DNA from: Boesenbergia rotunda
Lineage: Eukaryota; Streptophyta; Magnoliopsida; Zingiberales; Zingiberaceae
Direction: 5' to 3'
NCBI GenBank assembly: GCA_024364735.1
Contig: JAGFNQ010005416.1
Location: 1 to 64,000 of the forward strand
DNA length: 64,000 nt
Shown in pieces: positions 1 through 11,294 of this stretch (position 1 is its first letter; each line of letters opens with the position of its first letter). The notes under the pieces are model-generated. The model was not told the origin of the DNA. It did not search any database and was given only the letters and a program-made list of their open reading frames with translations. The position numbers and the translations under genes were made by a program.

Positions 1-599
1 ACACTAGATTTAAATCCATATCCATAAATACTTATGTATTAGGTGAGCACTTCACAAACTATGGTATCTATGACTCTCTTTTATTGGTACATACACGTAT
101 TCATTGTTGTTTTTAACTTCATGCAACATACTCTCATTATTGTGGTTTTCTGTTTTTGTCTATCATTTTCATTGTAGGTGAAGGTGGAGCGTTGAACTTC
201 ATGGACTGTAGGTTACAATTTTTAGCAAGTGAAATTCAAATGTTTACAAGGCTTTTATTTCTCAAACCACCTAGTTTTTGATGCCTTTTAATTGTTAGTT
301 TATTATATTTCATCAGTCAATGCTGAGAGTGGGTTTTAGTAATTATATTATTATTGTTTATCTATATAGCAAAAAGATTATATATTACATTCTTCATTTT
401 CTTGGTTCATTATATCCAAAATGTTGGTTTGCACATCATCACTTTAGCTTGGAACATGTTCTGAATATTAAGTATAGTCAAATTGATCAAATTTATAATA
501 AATTTTTAATGCTTCCTGTTATGTATGCTTTAATGTTGCAAAACTAATGATTTGTTGGTGTTATAGCAACTTGGTTTAGTTTGCTTTCTACAATGGAAA

Positions 600-1111
600 A
601 TGGTAGTTATTTGTAGTTTCTGCAAATTGCAGTGGGAGAAGAGCTGTGAGGCTTTAAAAGCTGCGGTACCATTTTCTTGCGACAGGACTATTGAACCATC
701 GCTTGGCTCATCAAAAGATTCCAACTTGCAGTTACCTCTAACATTGAAGAAAATTCTGTCCATTCTACTTTCTCATATATTTCTGATTCTGTTATACCTT
801 TACAAAATCTTACCAATGAGAATTATGTGGAACACCATCCAAAAGTTAATGGATTCCCCATCAGTGGCTCCATTTCATATGCTACTACCTCATGTTCAAT
901 AAGCAGGGAGGGAAATGACAACTTGAATAATGCCTGTATCTTTGGAAGCCCTTCAAGGCAATTATCGGGTCGGGTTTCTTAAATATGATATCTTTGTTCT
1001 GTCTCTTTATTTCTTAATTTTATGTAATCCTGAGTGATGTTGTGTATTTCAGTTAGCACAACCACTTGTAACGTGAAGAATGTGATTAGTTTGCCTCCAA
1101 ACAATTCCATT
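600..1111 (+). pseudogene. Exon-like coding remnants of an unidentified plant gene
   Basis: I do not recognise the product. An open stretch from about 600 starts with a peptide like WEKSCEALKAAVPF. Near 735-745 the sensible reading moves to another frame, giving a serine- and asparagine-rich stretch that ends in CIFGSPSRQLS near 965. This looks like an exon carrying a one-base frameshift, or two exons. A further exon candidate, 1053-1111, is bounded by TTTCAG and GTAAGT. It fits in phase (2 nt + 19 codons) with a donor at the GGGTCGG near 968. The surrounding AT-rich DNA (1-599 and 970-1052) looks like intron or UTR. Confidence is low because no domain is recognised. Confidence 0.25.
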
Positions 1112-1877
1112 GTAAGTTGTATCTTTTAGAATGTCTTTAAATTGTTTTATGATGGATGCCATATTCTTTCTTTCTTTCTAACATTTCAATGCACAGTGTG
1201 TTTTATTTCCCAATCAAGCAGGACTAGTTCTTAATTAGAACTTGATCCGGGATTATCACATGATTCACACCTATCTCTTTCTTTAGAGTTTGACAAATAC
1301 GAAGATGATTAATATGCATGTTTAAAATTGCATGGGAAATGCAGTAATATACTAGAAAGTCATGAATTTGGGATAGAACCCAAAAAAAACTAATATAACC
1401 TTAATATTGATTTAATTACAAATTTGATATTTTACTATAGTGGACCAAAAACTATTATTATAGCATATCCTGTATACTTGGCTCTACCAATGGGTATCCC
1501 TGTACTTTTTATGTAAATACTTCATCTATCGAACTGTAAAAGGATAAAATACACAACTATCACTACAGACAATCAAATGTTCTCTGGCCGGCTAATCAAG
1601 TTCTTCACTGTGAGTTATGGGCTAATCAAGTTCTATACGCGTAGGTGAGGTAAGTTACTATTAGTTTTGACTTGAGAATTTTGTGCCAGCTATTTGCCTA
1701 TCCATTTAATTTTATCTGTTAATTATTCTTAGTTTTTTCTTATTTCAATTGCATCTGCAAAAGCATTGAACTTTAAAAATATTGTCTATCCTCCACTTGT
1801 TCCATTCTATTAAAGGCAATATCTTCTCTCTCAACATTTTCCTTAAGCTTATATATCTTTCTTATCTACTTTTGCAG
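1112..1877. other. AT-rich intron-like sequence, no gene seen
   Basis: T-rich, stop-rich DNA between the exon candidates at 1053-1111 and 1878-1925. It behaves like intron or intergenic DNA. I see no coding, RNA or terminal-repeat signal. Confidence 0.4.
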
Positions 1878-2743
1878 CACACAAGGCAAATGGTGTGAGC
1901 TCACTATGGGGCCACAAACTTAGAGGTAAGTAATTGAAAAAGGATAATTGGTTTGTTACTTGTTAGTTATATTACCTTTGCTTTCCATCTTTTTGTGAAG
2001 GATTATTTTTCAGAATGATGTCTTGATGTTTAAAAGCTTGCTAAATGTCGAAAATGATTCTGATCCCAGACTGTCTCTTGTATCTCATGATCAAAGTGTC
2101 TTCTTTTTGCAGATCAGTTTTATATGTCGTGGAACAGCTTTACAGATGGGCCTTTCAGTCGTTATGTATATGCATTAGTAAGTTCTATTGTTCAATAGTT
2201 ATAGAAGTCCACTGAATGCATGCTATCTCAAAATTTCTTAGCCCATGCTATTATATAACGTTACATGATGCTACTGGTCATATAAAATTGCGTTTATCTT
2301 TTTTATCCAACAAACTAGTGATACCTGTGAGCTTTTATTTGTCTTGTCTGGGAATTCCTTGGACTTCAAAATTAGAATATTAAATACTTGTCTTTGATCG
2401 ATTATCCTTGTATACTATTTGGTCACTGTACTAGTGAATTTTTTTGTTTTATTATGCTTCTTTTTTTATTGGATTATTTGAAGCTTCTTTTTCACTTTAA
2501 ATTTGGCATCATCAACTCTTGCATCTAAATTGTTTGCAGAATTCATATGCATTCTTATTTAAGATCCGTGCTTACTTTGGATTTGTTCATCTAGGTATGC
2601 TTTATATTCATGCATATTGGAATTACTATCTTGAAATGTACTAAAAGATCCAAAATCCGAAAATTGTTGTTTCCAGATTCTAGTAGTTGTGAATTTTTAT
2701 TCGGGACAGTGGGCAGGTTCTTTTGGTCTTCTGTTTTCCCATG
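1878..2743 (+). CDS. Unidentified gene: four short exons in consistent phase
   Basis: Four exon candidates have good plant splice signals and agree in phase. They are 1878-1925 (TTTGCAG / GTAAGT, 2+45+1 nt), 2113-2177 (TTTGCAG / GTAAGT, 2+63 nt), 2540-2594 (TTTGCAG / GTATGC, 54+1 nt) and 2677-2743 (TTTCCAG / GTATGT, 2+63+2 nt). Joined, they stay open with no stop. The first two give LWGHKLRDQFYMSWNSF followed by GPFSRYVYAL. The third gives FKIRAYFGFVHL and the fourth a hydrophobic FFWSSVFPW. Three junctions in phase by chance is unlikely, so this is probably a real gene or a captured gene piece. I do not recognise the family. The phase-2 end does not fit the auxilin exon at 3232, so these are probably different genes. 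Confidence 0.45.
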
Positions 2744-3231
2744 GTATGTTTGACAGTTAGAACATAAGTAGTTGAAGTCACCACTTTCCATTTGCTTTGA
2801 ACTGTCAAAAATCTATTATTTAGAATCACATGAAACTCAGTAACTCACCATCTATATGATGAGTTGTTGGTTGAAGAGAATTAAATCAAAGAAAGCAACT
2901 TTATCGTGTCATATAGGAATTGCACGGGATTTTTAAATTTGTTTGTTCTAATCTTGATTTAAGTGAGACCATCTGCTTTTTAAATTTGTTGTTCTAATCT
3001 CGATTTACAATCTGTATCACTGTATCTTTACATTGTGCTTAATCAACGTCACTCTAGTTCATAATGTCTTATTAGTGGAGCTCCATTAGTCCTTTAAAAT
3101 GCATTCCAATCTGATAAGCAGCTTCAGCCACTGAGAATTCTTGAAGTTCCATTAATAGTCAGAAATAGATTCTGCATGTAAATATGGAGCTGCTGATGTT
3201 TAAGCCATTTCATTCGGTGTTTTGTTCTCAG
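2744..3231. other. Non-coding gap before the auxilin exon
   Basis: AT-rich with no exon in phase with the J-domain exon. In plant auxilin-like genes the codons just upstream of ILGPESGW encode a conserved helix. I could not find it here, which suggests the auxilin piece is a fragment. Confidence 0.4.
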
Positions 3232-3747
3232 ATCCTTGGGCCTGAGAGTGGTTGGCAGCCAATTTCGTTGACAGGTGTCATTGCTGCTACGGCTGTGAAG
3301 AAAGCTTACCGGAAAGCTACACTCTATGTTCATCCGGATAAATTACAACAAAGAGGTGCTAGCATTCGCCAAAAGTACATTTGTGAGAAGGTTTTTGATC
3401 TTCTCAAGGCAAGTCCTCCAGTTGTCTTAGTTTGCCTGTGTATGACACAGGAATAAAATCGAAAATGCATAACCATGTGACAGTAAATAGTTTCTAAAGT
3501 GTTTTCTATATTGTCTTGTCAGCAACAGTGGGAGATTAATACTAGTTCTTAGCATTAGAAAATCAAACTTGTACAAGTTGTTGTTCCTAAATTAGTACTA
3601 GTTAATAGGTTAGAAACTATATCATAAACGTTCGATCCATAAGTCAGTTTTGCTCCTTACATCTGCCTTATTTATATTGTACAAACTAATCACCATTTTC
3701 TAATGATGCAGGACGCGTGGAACAAATTCAACTCAGAAGAGCGATAA
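3232..3747 (+). CDS. Auxilin-like protein, C-terminal J-domain exons (partial gene)
   Basis: Exon 3232-3408 (59 codons, acceptor TTCTCAG) begins ILGPESGW and contains AVKKAYRKATLYVHPDKLQQ. The HPD triad needed to stimulate Hsc70 ATPase is intact. The terminal exon, 3712-3747, encodes DAWNKFNSEER and a stop. This is the C-terminal J-domain of plant auxilin-like proteins (AUL family), which recruit Hsp70 to strip clathrin from vesicles in the cytosol. Joining the exons needs a GC-AG intron (3409-3711); any nearby GT donor loses the DAWNKFNSEER frame. Full family members are several hundred to over a thousand residues, and only the last ~70 are visible. No upstream exon was found within 500 bp, so this is either the 3' end of a gene with a long intron or a captured fragment. 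The family call is firm; whether it is functional is unclear. Confidence 0.8.
3409..3711 (+). other. GC-AG intron in the auxilin-like gene
   Basis: The donor reads AAG|GCAAGT and the acceptor GATGCAG|GAC, phase 0, 303 bp. The strong match around the GC (AG|GCAAGT) is typical of the minority GC-AG class of U2 introns. Confidence 0.7.
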
Positions 3748-4060
3748 ACATGAAGAATGCATATACACTGTAGTGTAGTCTTCACCCTCGAACCTTTCAT
3801 TTGTAGTGCATAAATGCGTTTTAGATTCCAAATTAGCATGCTCAGTTCTGTATTTATTCCACTGAACATTCTTTTGCATATGTAAATTTGGAAAATTCTT
3901 CCCAATTTATTATTTTGCATGAAGAATGCATTCTTTTGCATATGTATATACATGAAGAATGCATTCTTTTGCATAAATGCGTTTTAGCGATAAACATGAA
4001 GAATGCATTCTTTTGCATATGTATATAATCTCTTATCTCAATTTATTATTTTTATGCAGT
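3741..4060 (+). repeat. Reshuffled short direct repeats after the auxilin stop codon
   Basis: A 22-bp word spanning the end of the terminal exon (3741-3762) recurs at 3987-4008. An 18-bp word at 3807-3824 recurs at 3970-3987. The perfect palindrome AAGAATGCATTCTT occurs near 3920, 3953 and 4000, each followed by TTGCAT. This looks like template switching or slippage within a 3' UTR. Confidence 0.6.
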
Positions 4061-4189
4061 GTTAAAGCAGATCGAGTTAACAAGCAGCCCCAAAGAACAA
4101 CTTGTGAATGATGAAGTTTTATAGAACTTGTGAATTGAGATATTTTTTGTATTTAATATGGAATACAAACACTTTTGTAAATAATGCAC

Positions 4190-4345
4190 TGTATTATAAG
4201 TGAATTTTGTAAACTATTATCAGTGTAAATTGTGAATATTATCAATTGTGAATAAAATGCTTGTAAATTGTGAATATTATAAATTATGAATATTATCAAT
4301 TGTGAATAAAATTGTTTATAAATTGTGAATATTATAAATTGTGAA
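4190..4345. repeat. Degenerate AT-rich tandem repeat
   Basis: Words such as AAATTGTGAATATTAT recur about six times with 20-35 bp spacing. No coding sense. It sits just inside the CACTA subterminal repeats. Confidence 0.55.
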
Positions 4346-4364
4346 AAACACTGCCTATTAAAAA

Positions 4365-4657
4365 GACAACGTTTTTTAAGTAACAATACACAACACGATT
4401 TTTGCGTTGTCTTTGTGTCAAACCACAACGCTTTTTCCGCGTTGTCTTTGATATCCGACTTTTAACAACAACGTCAATAACAACGCTTTTTAAAAACCAA
4501 TAGACAACGCGAAAAAAGCGTTGTCTTTGCTCCAAACCACAACGCGAAAAAAGCGTTGTCGTAGATATACTTTCTACAACGGCTTCATCAACATCGCTTT
4601 TTAAGCATTAACGACAACGCGGAAAAAGCGTTGTTGTTTAACTTTTTTCTTGTAGTG
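4365..4657 (-). mobile_element. CACTA (En/Spm) transposon end with subterminal repeats
   Basis: The sequence ends TTCTTGTAGTG at 4657, the reverse complement of the CACTACAAGAA terminal repeat typical of plant CACTA elements. Inside it lie dense subterminal repeats built on ACAACGC and GCGTTGTC, often as near-palindromes with an A-rich loop (4503-4524, 4538-4560, 4612-4636). In this superfamily such repeats bind the transposase. The element must extend to the left. I found no opposite terminus in 1-4364, so it begins outside the window or its left end has decayed. If it lies outside, the gene pieces at 600-3747 are internal to the element. A candidate right copy of the 3-bp target duplication is GAT (4658-4660). 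Confidence 0.75.
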
Positions 4658-5038
4658 GATTTTTGGGTATTTTCAGAAAATGAAACTTGTCCCAAATTGA
4701 TACTAATGGGTAATATTGCTTGGAGCAATCTTTTTGATGATGTCAAAGGGGGAGAATTGAAAGGTTTAAGTTAGATTTTAACATAATAACTTATGGTTAT
4801 GCTAAGATTGAAAATTATGTGTTAAGGCATAGGTTAAGGGGGAGGATGCATGTTTATGCTTCTTAATTTGCTATGTCTTTAATTTTCAATTGTTATCTTT
4901 GTACCTAACTTAAACATATTGTCACACATCAAAAAGGAGGAGATTGTTGGTGCAATCGACCCAAGTGTAATCAGGTAGATCATGGGTTTTAATGTGTGTG
5001 TCAATATGATTAAGTTAGGTTGTCATATTGATTTGATA
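4658..5038 (+). mobile_element. 3' end of a Sirevirus-like copia element and start of its LTR
   Basis: Several purine tracts are present (AAAGGGGGAGAATTG near 4746, AAGGGGGAGG near 4837, AAAAAGGAGGAGAT at 4931-4944). The last is followed directly by TGTTGGTGCAATCG at 4945, an LTR start of the same style as the Sirevirus LTR at 53744. Multiple polypurine tracts are a known Sirevirus feature. The LTR is cut after about 94 bp by the copia element that starts at 5039. Confidence 0.6.
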
Positions 5039-5907
5039 TGTTGGTATGGCTTGGCGGTTTCCAAGACAACCACGGGGTCGTATCTGAAAGACCTCTCTAT
5101 GGCTACAAATTAAAAAATTTAATCCGAATAGAGACCCGTCCTTCCAACGACCGACTCGTCGTCGTGTTAATTAATCCAAGTTACAACTTAGCCGAAACCA
5201 AGGTTAAGGCCTTGTAACTTTCCGGATTAATTAACCACGAAAAAGATGACAATTTGGATCGCCAGTTTTTGTGTTTATCTTCGGGGTTCAGTTAGTTAAA
5301 TATTAACTATGATATCAAATCAAAATAATAAACTAACTTACATAAAATAACGAGACAAATCCAGATGACACAATTAAAACATATCATAAAGAAAATTGAG
5401 TCCGGGAGAAATATATCTCGTCGTTTAACTCGCAGTCTTCTATCTTATGACCCTCCCCTCCTGGACGTCGGGTGGGCGACGAGTTACCAAGTCGCGGAGT
5501 CACCAAGGCACCGGATCAATCCTCCTTTCTCCTTCCTTTGCTTGCGCCAAAACAAACCCTAGAACCCTAAGGTTTTCTTACGTCGGTGGTCCTTCTTCCT
5601 CTCCACCTCAGCCCGCCGGCCACCTTGAGACCCAAGGTCTGGCCAACTTCAAGAGGACACCGAGAAGAAGACTAGGAAGAAGAAGAACGGCAAGAAGAAG
5701 CCGAGAGAACTCCCTCTTCTTCCCTTGAACCCTCGCAAGCCACCTTCTCCTTCTCTTCTTTTCCCGCCGGCCAACCAAGAGGAAGAAGGATCTTCCTCTA
5801 CTTTGCCGGTGATCCTTGGATCTTGGAATCCGACTGCTCACGCCCAGATAGAGAGCTGAGGATGAGAAGCTAAAGAAACAAATTCTTCAAGCTTTCCACA
5901 TCCTCTA

Positions 5908-8193
5908 TGTTGATGCAGTCTGGCCCGATTGTTGTTTTGGTGTTGACAACGATTTAAGTTTGGTTGAATGAATTCGGATTAAGTCCAAGTGGATCGGGAG
6001 ATCGCACGTTAGCATGGGAAAAGACCTAGTGGGACTAGGCACATCTAGTGGGACTAGGTGAAGTGGAAAAGACCTAGTGGGACTAGGCACACCTAGTGGG
6101 ACTAGGTGAAGTGGAAAAGACCTAGTGGGACTAGGCACACCTAGTGGGACTAGGTGAAGTCCCGGTGAGTGAAGCTGGGCATAGAGTTTTGGTCTGGGGG
6201 ACTGAGCACCAGTTAGAGAAGGCTAGGAAGCCTGTTCTCTTGACTTATGGTGGAGTTGGCCTTAGCTGGATCAGTCTGGTGACCGATCAGGGATTTGGCA
6301 CGAACTCCCTGTCGTGGATCGGTCTGGTGACTGATCCAAAGAGGGCTGATCGGTCTGGTGACCGATCAGGGAGAGAACAGAAACATTGTTTGGCTTCTGT
6401 TTGGCTCCTGATCGATCTGGTGACTGATCAGGGAGAGCTTCCGATCGTTCTGGTGAACGATTAGAGAGATTTCAGAGCCTTTCTATGAGGAATCATGATC
6501 GGTCAGGCTGACCGATCAAACGTCGTGAGTTCCTCTTTATGACCGATCAGGCTGGAGCCTGATAGGTCAGAGAGTGGCCTGATCAGTCACCAGTCCGATC
6601 AGGGCACACCCTGATAGGTTTGGTGACTGATCAAGCGTGTAGTTCCTGCGGGTTGTGGCAAGCAAACTGCTGGTGACCGATCTGGTGACCGATCAGGCGT
6701 GTAGTTCCTACGGGTTGTGGCAAGCAGACTGCTAGTGACCGATCTGGTGACCGATCTGGTGATCGGTTTGGTGAACGATCAGAGACTCGTGATCGGTCAG
6801 TGTAACCGATCAAACTGTCGCAAGGTTTCTCACCCAGACCAATCAGACTAGAGCCTGATCAGTCAGGGAGCGACCTGATCGGTCCCCAGACCGATCAGGG
6901 AACAACCTGATTGGTTAGGTGACCGATCAGTGGGTTTGGGTTACGAAAGCTGAAGGTTCTGTCCTCACCTGTTGGATCGGTCTGGTGACCGATCCCCAGT
7001 ACTTGATTGGTCAGGGTGACCGATCATAGGTGAGTTTACGATCCCAGGTTTCTCACTGGGGATCGATCAGGCTGGAGCCTGATCGGTCTGGGATCACCTT
7101 GATCGGTCCGGTGACCGATCAGGGCCATCTCTGATCGGTCTGGTGACCGATCAGTAGCTGACAGCTTTAATTCAAAAACGCTGTCAGAGTTCTAATTGCA
7201 TTCTGTTTCTCGTCTAATCACTATTGATATGTTCTGATATTTGATCTCCTGCTAATTTGCTGTGCTAAACAACTGTTAAGTGTGCAGGTAACTCAGGATT
7301 ACTCAAGGAGGATCAACTGGGTTCTTTTGCTACATCAAGTTTGGCAGTTTTTCGTTCACAGGAAACAACGTCTTCTGGCGCGAGCTGCAACGGCTGAGGA
7401 GCTGACCTGGGGCTCAACTGGAGAGGATTCAGAGAGTCCAGGAGAGCTCAGTGGTAGCTGGGCAGTTGCAGATGAGCAGCTGGTGTGCTGCAGAGGAGCA
7501 TCTGGTGGCTGTGACCTAGCGATCAGTGGGCAGAGGCTTAAGAGATTGGTAGCGAAGATTCCTCAGTAGAACTTTTGATCCAATCTCTTCATTGGCTACA
7601 ACTCAGGAGCTCTCAAGCGACAACTTTCATTCATCAGACACCTTGAAGCATACTCTTGAGCATTCCTTGGAGCTATTGCATCCTAAGAGCTTTGAGCAAG
7701 AAAGAGAAGTTTTACAAGTAGACACCATGCGAGAAGGAGGAGCTGGGTGAAGGCTCTTGCCAGGATCTTGCTGGGTTGTGAGTTGTGCATTGTATACTGT
7801 CTCTTTCGCACTCTGCAAGCCTTCATAGTCTCTGTGCTGTATTTCCATCATTTTCTTGAGACTATCTACTGTGGAGAGGTTTCTCCACCGAGAAGGAGGT
7901 GTTATCTTATCCAGATTTCCCGGGGCTTGATCTGCCGACGATCAAGAGATCGCCCACCTCACGGGCACGCCAAGGAGTAGGGGCAAGTTATCCCCGAACC
8001 TTGTAAATCCTCCTTGTTAGCGTCTTGAGCTTGTGCTTAGTTTAGGGTTTTAGGTTCTGCAATTATGTTTCTCTATTTTGTATTGTTTCCGCTGCTATTG
8101 CTAACCTTCAAGTGCAGAAAACCTAAAAGAGCAAGAAATTAGTGTCTGACTACATTCACCCCCCCCCCCTCTATAGCCATCCAAGCACCAACA
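5908..8193 (+). mobile_element. Solo LTR (Sirevirus-type) with perfect 5-bp target duplication
   Basis: The 2286-bp block starts TGTTGATGCAG and ends GCACCAACA, an imperfect terminal inverted repeat. It is flanked by CTCTA on both sides (5903-5907 and 8194-8198). There is no primer site, internal region or second LTR, so this is a solo LTR left by recombination between the two LTRs of an element. The C-run near 8160 followed by TCTATAG resembles the 3' ends of the other Sirevirus LTRs here, which supports plus orientation. Short open frames inside it are not genes. Confidence 0.9.
6240..7160. repeat. Cluster of GATCGGTC-type palindromic motifs in the solo LTR
   Basis: More than twenty copies of GATCGGTCTGGTGACCGATC or shortened variants (CTGATCAGTC, GACCGATCAGG) occur at irregular spacing. 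Each is a near-perfect inverted repeat around a TCTGGTGA centre. Spacers differ, so this is not a simple tandem array. Confidence 0.85.
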
Positions 8194-8499
8194 CTCTAGT
8201 CTTCTGTGTCGCAACCTCCAAGATCAGCCCTCACCCCCGCTGGCCACCTCCCTTCTTGTTTGTTCCCGTGCGCCACAAAGGAGGAGACGTCTCCTCCTTG
8301 TCTAGAGCTGACCACCAACAAGAAAAGAAGAGGAGTTGTGAAGGAGGAAGAAGAAAGCTCTAAGCTTTCTCCTCCTTTGTGTTGCCATGACCTAGGGTGA
8401 GGGAGAGGGGAAGAGAGATTAGATTTTGAGAGAGAGAGGTGGGGTTTATATATATGGGATATATATGATTAATTGGAAAAAAATTTCCAATCAATTATG

Positions 8500-8660
8500 G
8501 ATTGATTCCAAAATTTTATTAGAGAATAATTCCTTAATTAATCAAAGATTAACCATTTAATTAATCCAAGATTAATTCCTTAATTATTCCAAGATTAATT
8601 CATTAATTAATCCGAGATTAATAACTTAATTAATCCCAAATTAATTCCTTAATTAACTGG
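8500..8660. repeat. AT-rich tandem array in the left copia LTR
   Basis: About seven copies of a ~22-bp unit like TTAATTAATCCAAGATTAA. The matching array in the right LTR is at 17262-17415, so it is an LTR feature older than the insertion. Confidence 0.7.
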
Positions 8661-9071
8661 CCTTGTATCATGACTCCTATGGGGTTTTATTGGGCTAAGA
8701 TAGGGACCATGAGGAGGAGATGGTTCTTGGCCCGCTAATGGATCCAAACCCGATCCATTAATGGAGATCCATTCTACTAATGGATCCCATTGTACTTCCT
8801 CACCAACCCCCATATTTTCATATGGGCTCCACCTATTACGAGTCGTCCATCTCCCCGCATTTAAGATATCGTATGCCCGATAATTAATTTAATTTACTAA
8901 TAATTAAATTAATTATCTTCTTGATCCTTGATTTGTACCACTCAACCTTTTCGACATGTTAGACCATGGTCCACTTGCAAGATTTGACATGACGATCCTT
9001 TTGAGCTCACCAAGGGGCATCATCACCCTGACTCACCAGGACACGAATTCCGTCAATAATCAACAGCATAT

Positions 9072-11294
9072 TGATAAGTGCTATTTTATTGATTATTTCA
9101 GATGTTAAAATCTGTGTTTGACCCACATTTTACATGCGTAACCTTGAATTTACCCTCGGCTCCATAGATTAGTTCTATTTTGGGCTTTATCGCAAATCTT
9201 TATACATTTGAAATATTTTTTTGAACTTAATTGTTGATCTATTTTTGTAGGCATGAAAGGATCATGGACCGAGGTCAAGAATGGTCAGGATCAGGCTCAG
9301 ATCAAGGCGATCAAGCTCTGGAGAACTGTGAGCTGTCCATTCAAGATCAGGTTGATCTAGGCCATCCATTGCAAATCTAGAAGATCCGAGATACCCCGAG
9401 GCAGATCCTGACCTCTGATCAATGTCATTAAATTTTGGGTTCAATTAGAGCAGTTTTAGCCGTTGGATCAAGCCAAATCAATCTGGGTCGTTCATTCCTA
9501 AATACTTAAGGAAAATTTCCCTCAGCTTCTTCCTTGTCGCGTCTTCGCCGCAACAGTTCATCTTCTTCATTTTTCTTTGAGTTTTCCTGCAATTTCCTTA
9601 GTTTGAAGGCGTGACCACCTCATTTCAACCTTGGAACAAGATTTGGATTATTGGGAGATAGTTTCTGTGGAGATTTCAGCTCAAAACTGCGCCGGAACAG
9701 AGCTGTCTGAGGGTTTCGGCAGTTTTGTAATCCGATCGCTTGGATCTCACTGTATGTCATTTCCGTCCATCTGAGCCATCTGTAGGGGTCCTCGGGAGTG
9801 CTCAGAAGATTTTCAAATCATCATCGCAATCCATTATATTGAGATCGAGGAGGTCGGACTGGATTTCCCAACTACGTGAAGTTTGTGAGCCGAGTCGAGA
9901 TTGAAGCTGTTTTCCAACTGATTTGCGGAGCTGAAGGGGTTCTTGGCTTGCCCTTGTGTGACGGCAAGGAGGTTTTGAGCTAAGGGAGGATTGAGGCTTA
10001 GTTTCTTTAGCTAATCTCTGTTGTTTTAGCTGTAATTTCATTTCTGCAGTTTGTTCCATTACTGAATTCGTATCAGAATGTTTAGTTTCAGTTTCTTAAT
10101 TGTTTTTGCTTAATTAGGTTTTAATTCTGCAATAGTATTAGATAGAAGCTTGTTTAGTGAGCAAACCTTTTCAATTCAGTTTAATTCATTCTTCATTGCC
10201 TGAGTATCAGTTGTTCACCTTGCGTATCAGTTCAGTTTTTAGTGTATCAGCTTGTGTCCAACTTATCAGTTTCCTTTTCCTTGTGTTCCTGAATTTTTGT
10301 GTTAGGCTAGCTTAAGTTTTATCCTCTGAATTTACCCTGTAGGTTGTTTCATTTACAAAGCAACCTATATCAATTTCTGCATTTAATTCTATTCCTGTGA
10401 TTTCGGTTTTATTTTTGCAAGATCTGCCAAAAACGTCTTCGCATTTCACTGCTGCCTTCAAGGTTGTTCCTGCACATCAGTTGGTTCTGAATTCTTGTTT
10501 TTGATTTCAATTGCTTAGGAAATCGGCAGTCGACTTGTTTGCTTCACATCATTTGCTTTAAATCAGTTGTAGATATGTAGCTGGTTATTTCTGAACATTG
10601 TATCAGCTTCCCTTTTGTGTATCAGCTTGAAAACTTACTCGGTTTGTGCTTGAGCTGTGATCTCCATTTATGTATTTGAGTTTAGCTCTGAATCCTTGTT
10701 TGACTTCCAATTTATTTTGACTTATAATCCTGTTTTCTGCATTCTAGTGTGCATTTCTGCAGCTTGCCTCAGTGAAGTTTCGGAATTGCAGTTTCATTGC
10801 AATTGAAACTAGTTGTTTTTGCATCCAGCTGGTATCAAGTTTAGTGTTCATTTCTGCAAATTGGGTTAAAGTTCCTGCATTAGTATCAACCGAAAATTTC
10901 AGCCTTGTTTTAATTCTGTTACTTAGCATTTAGTTGCATTTGAATTCATATTTGCTCTTCTACATTCGGTTGAGTTGCCTTGGTTAATTAGGTTTCCCAT
11001 TGATTGAGTTATCAAGTGCTATCGCTTTGTTTAGCTTATTAGCTTCGTATCCTTTATTTTCATTGTGTTTTCGCTTCCGATTGCAACCCAAAACCCAAAT
11101 TTTAGTTGAAACCCAAAATTCATAAACGACACATAAACTCGAGCTCGAATCAAGCACTCTCAACTAGCCCTAGGAAAAATATGACCTGTGGCTCCTTTAC
11201 TACGTTTTTATATTCGATAGCAAAAAGGGTTTCCAGCTTTACACATATCTAAATTTTGAGACCCACATTCGTGACACCTAGTTAGCGGCCATCA
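9072..11294. mobile_element. Second solo LTR, with a 5-bp target duplication (one mismatch)
   Basis: The 2223-bp block begins TGATAAGTGC and ends GGCCATCA. It interrupts the copia LTR exactly where the right LTR is continuous (near 17835). Flanks are CATAT (9067-9071) and CACAT (11295-11299), a target duplication with one mismatch. Nothing inside looks coding; it is T-rich with many TATCAG words between 10200 and 10640. The TGATAAGTGC start is common among gypsy LTRs, but I cannot fix the lineage. Confidence 0.8.

Noticed and set aside
320..547. Open frame of 75 codons near the left edge
   Set aside because: AT-rich, no domain or good splice context; treated as intron or UTR.
1560..1575. Possible CACTA left end (CACTACAGACA)
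   Set aside because: It diverges after CACTACA, is preceded by TAT rather than GAT, and has no subterminal repeats beside it.
6240..7160. CRISPR-like array of repeated palindromes
   Set aside because: Spacing is irregular, repeats vary in length, and it lies inside a plant LTR; nothing supports CRISPR.
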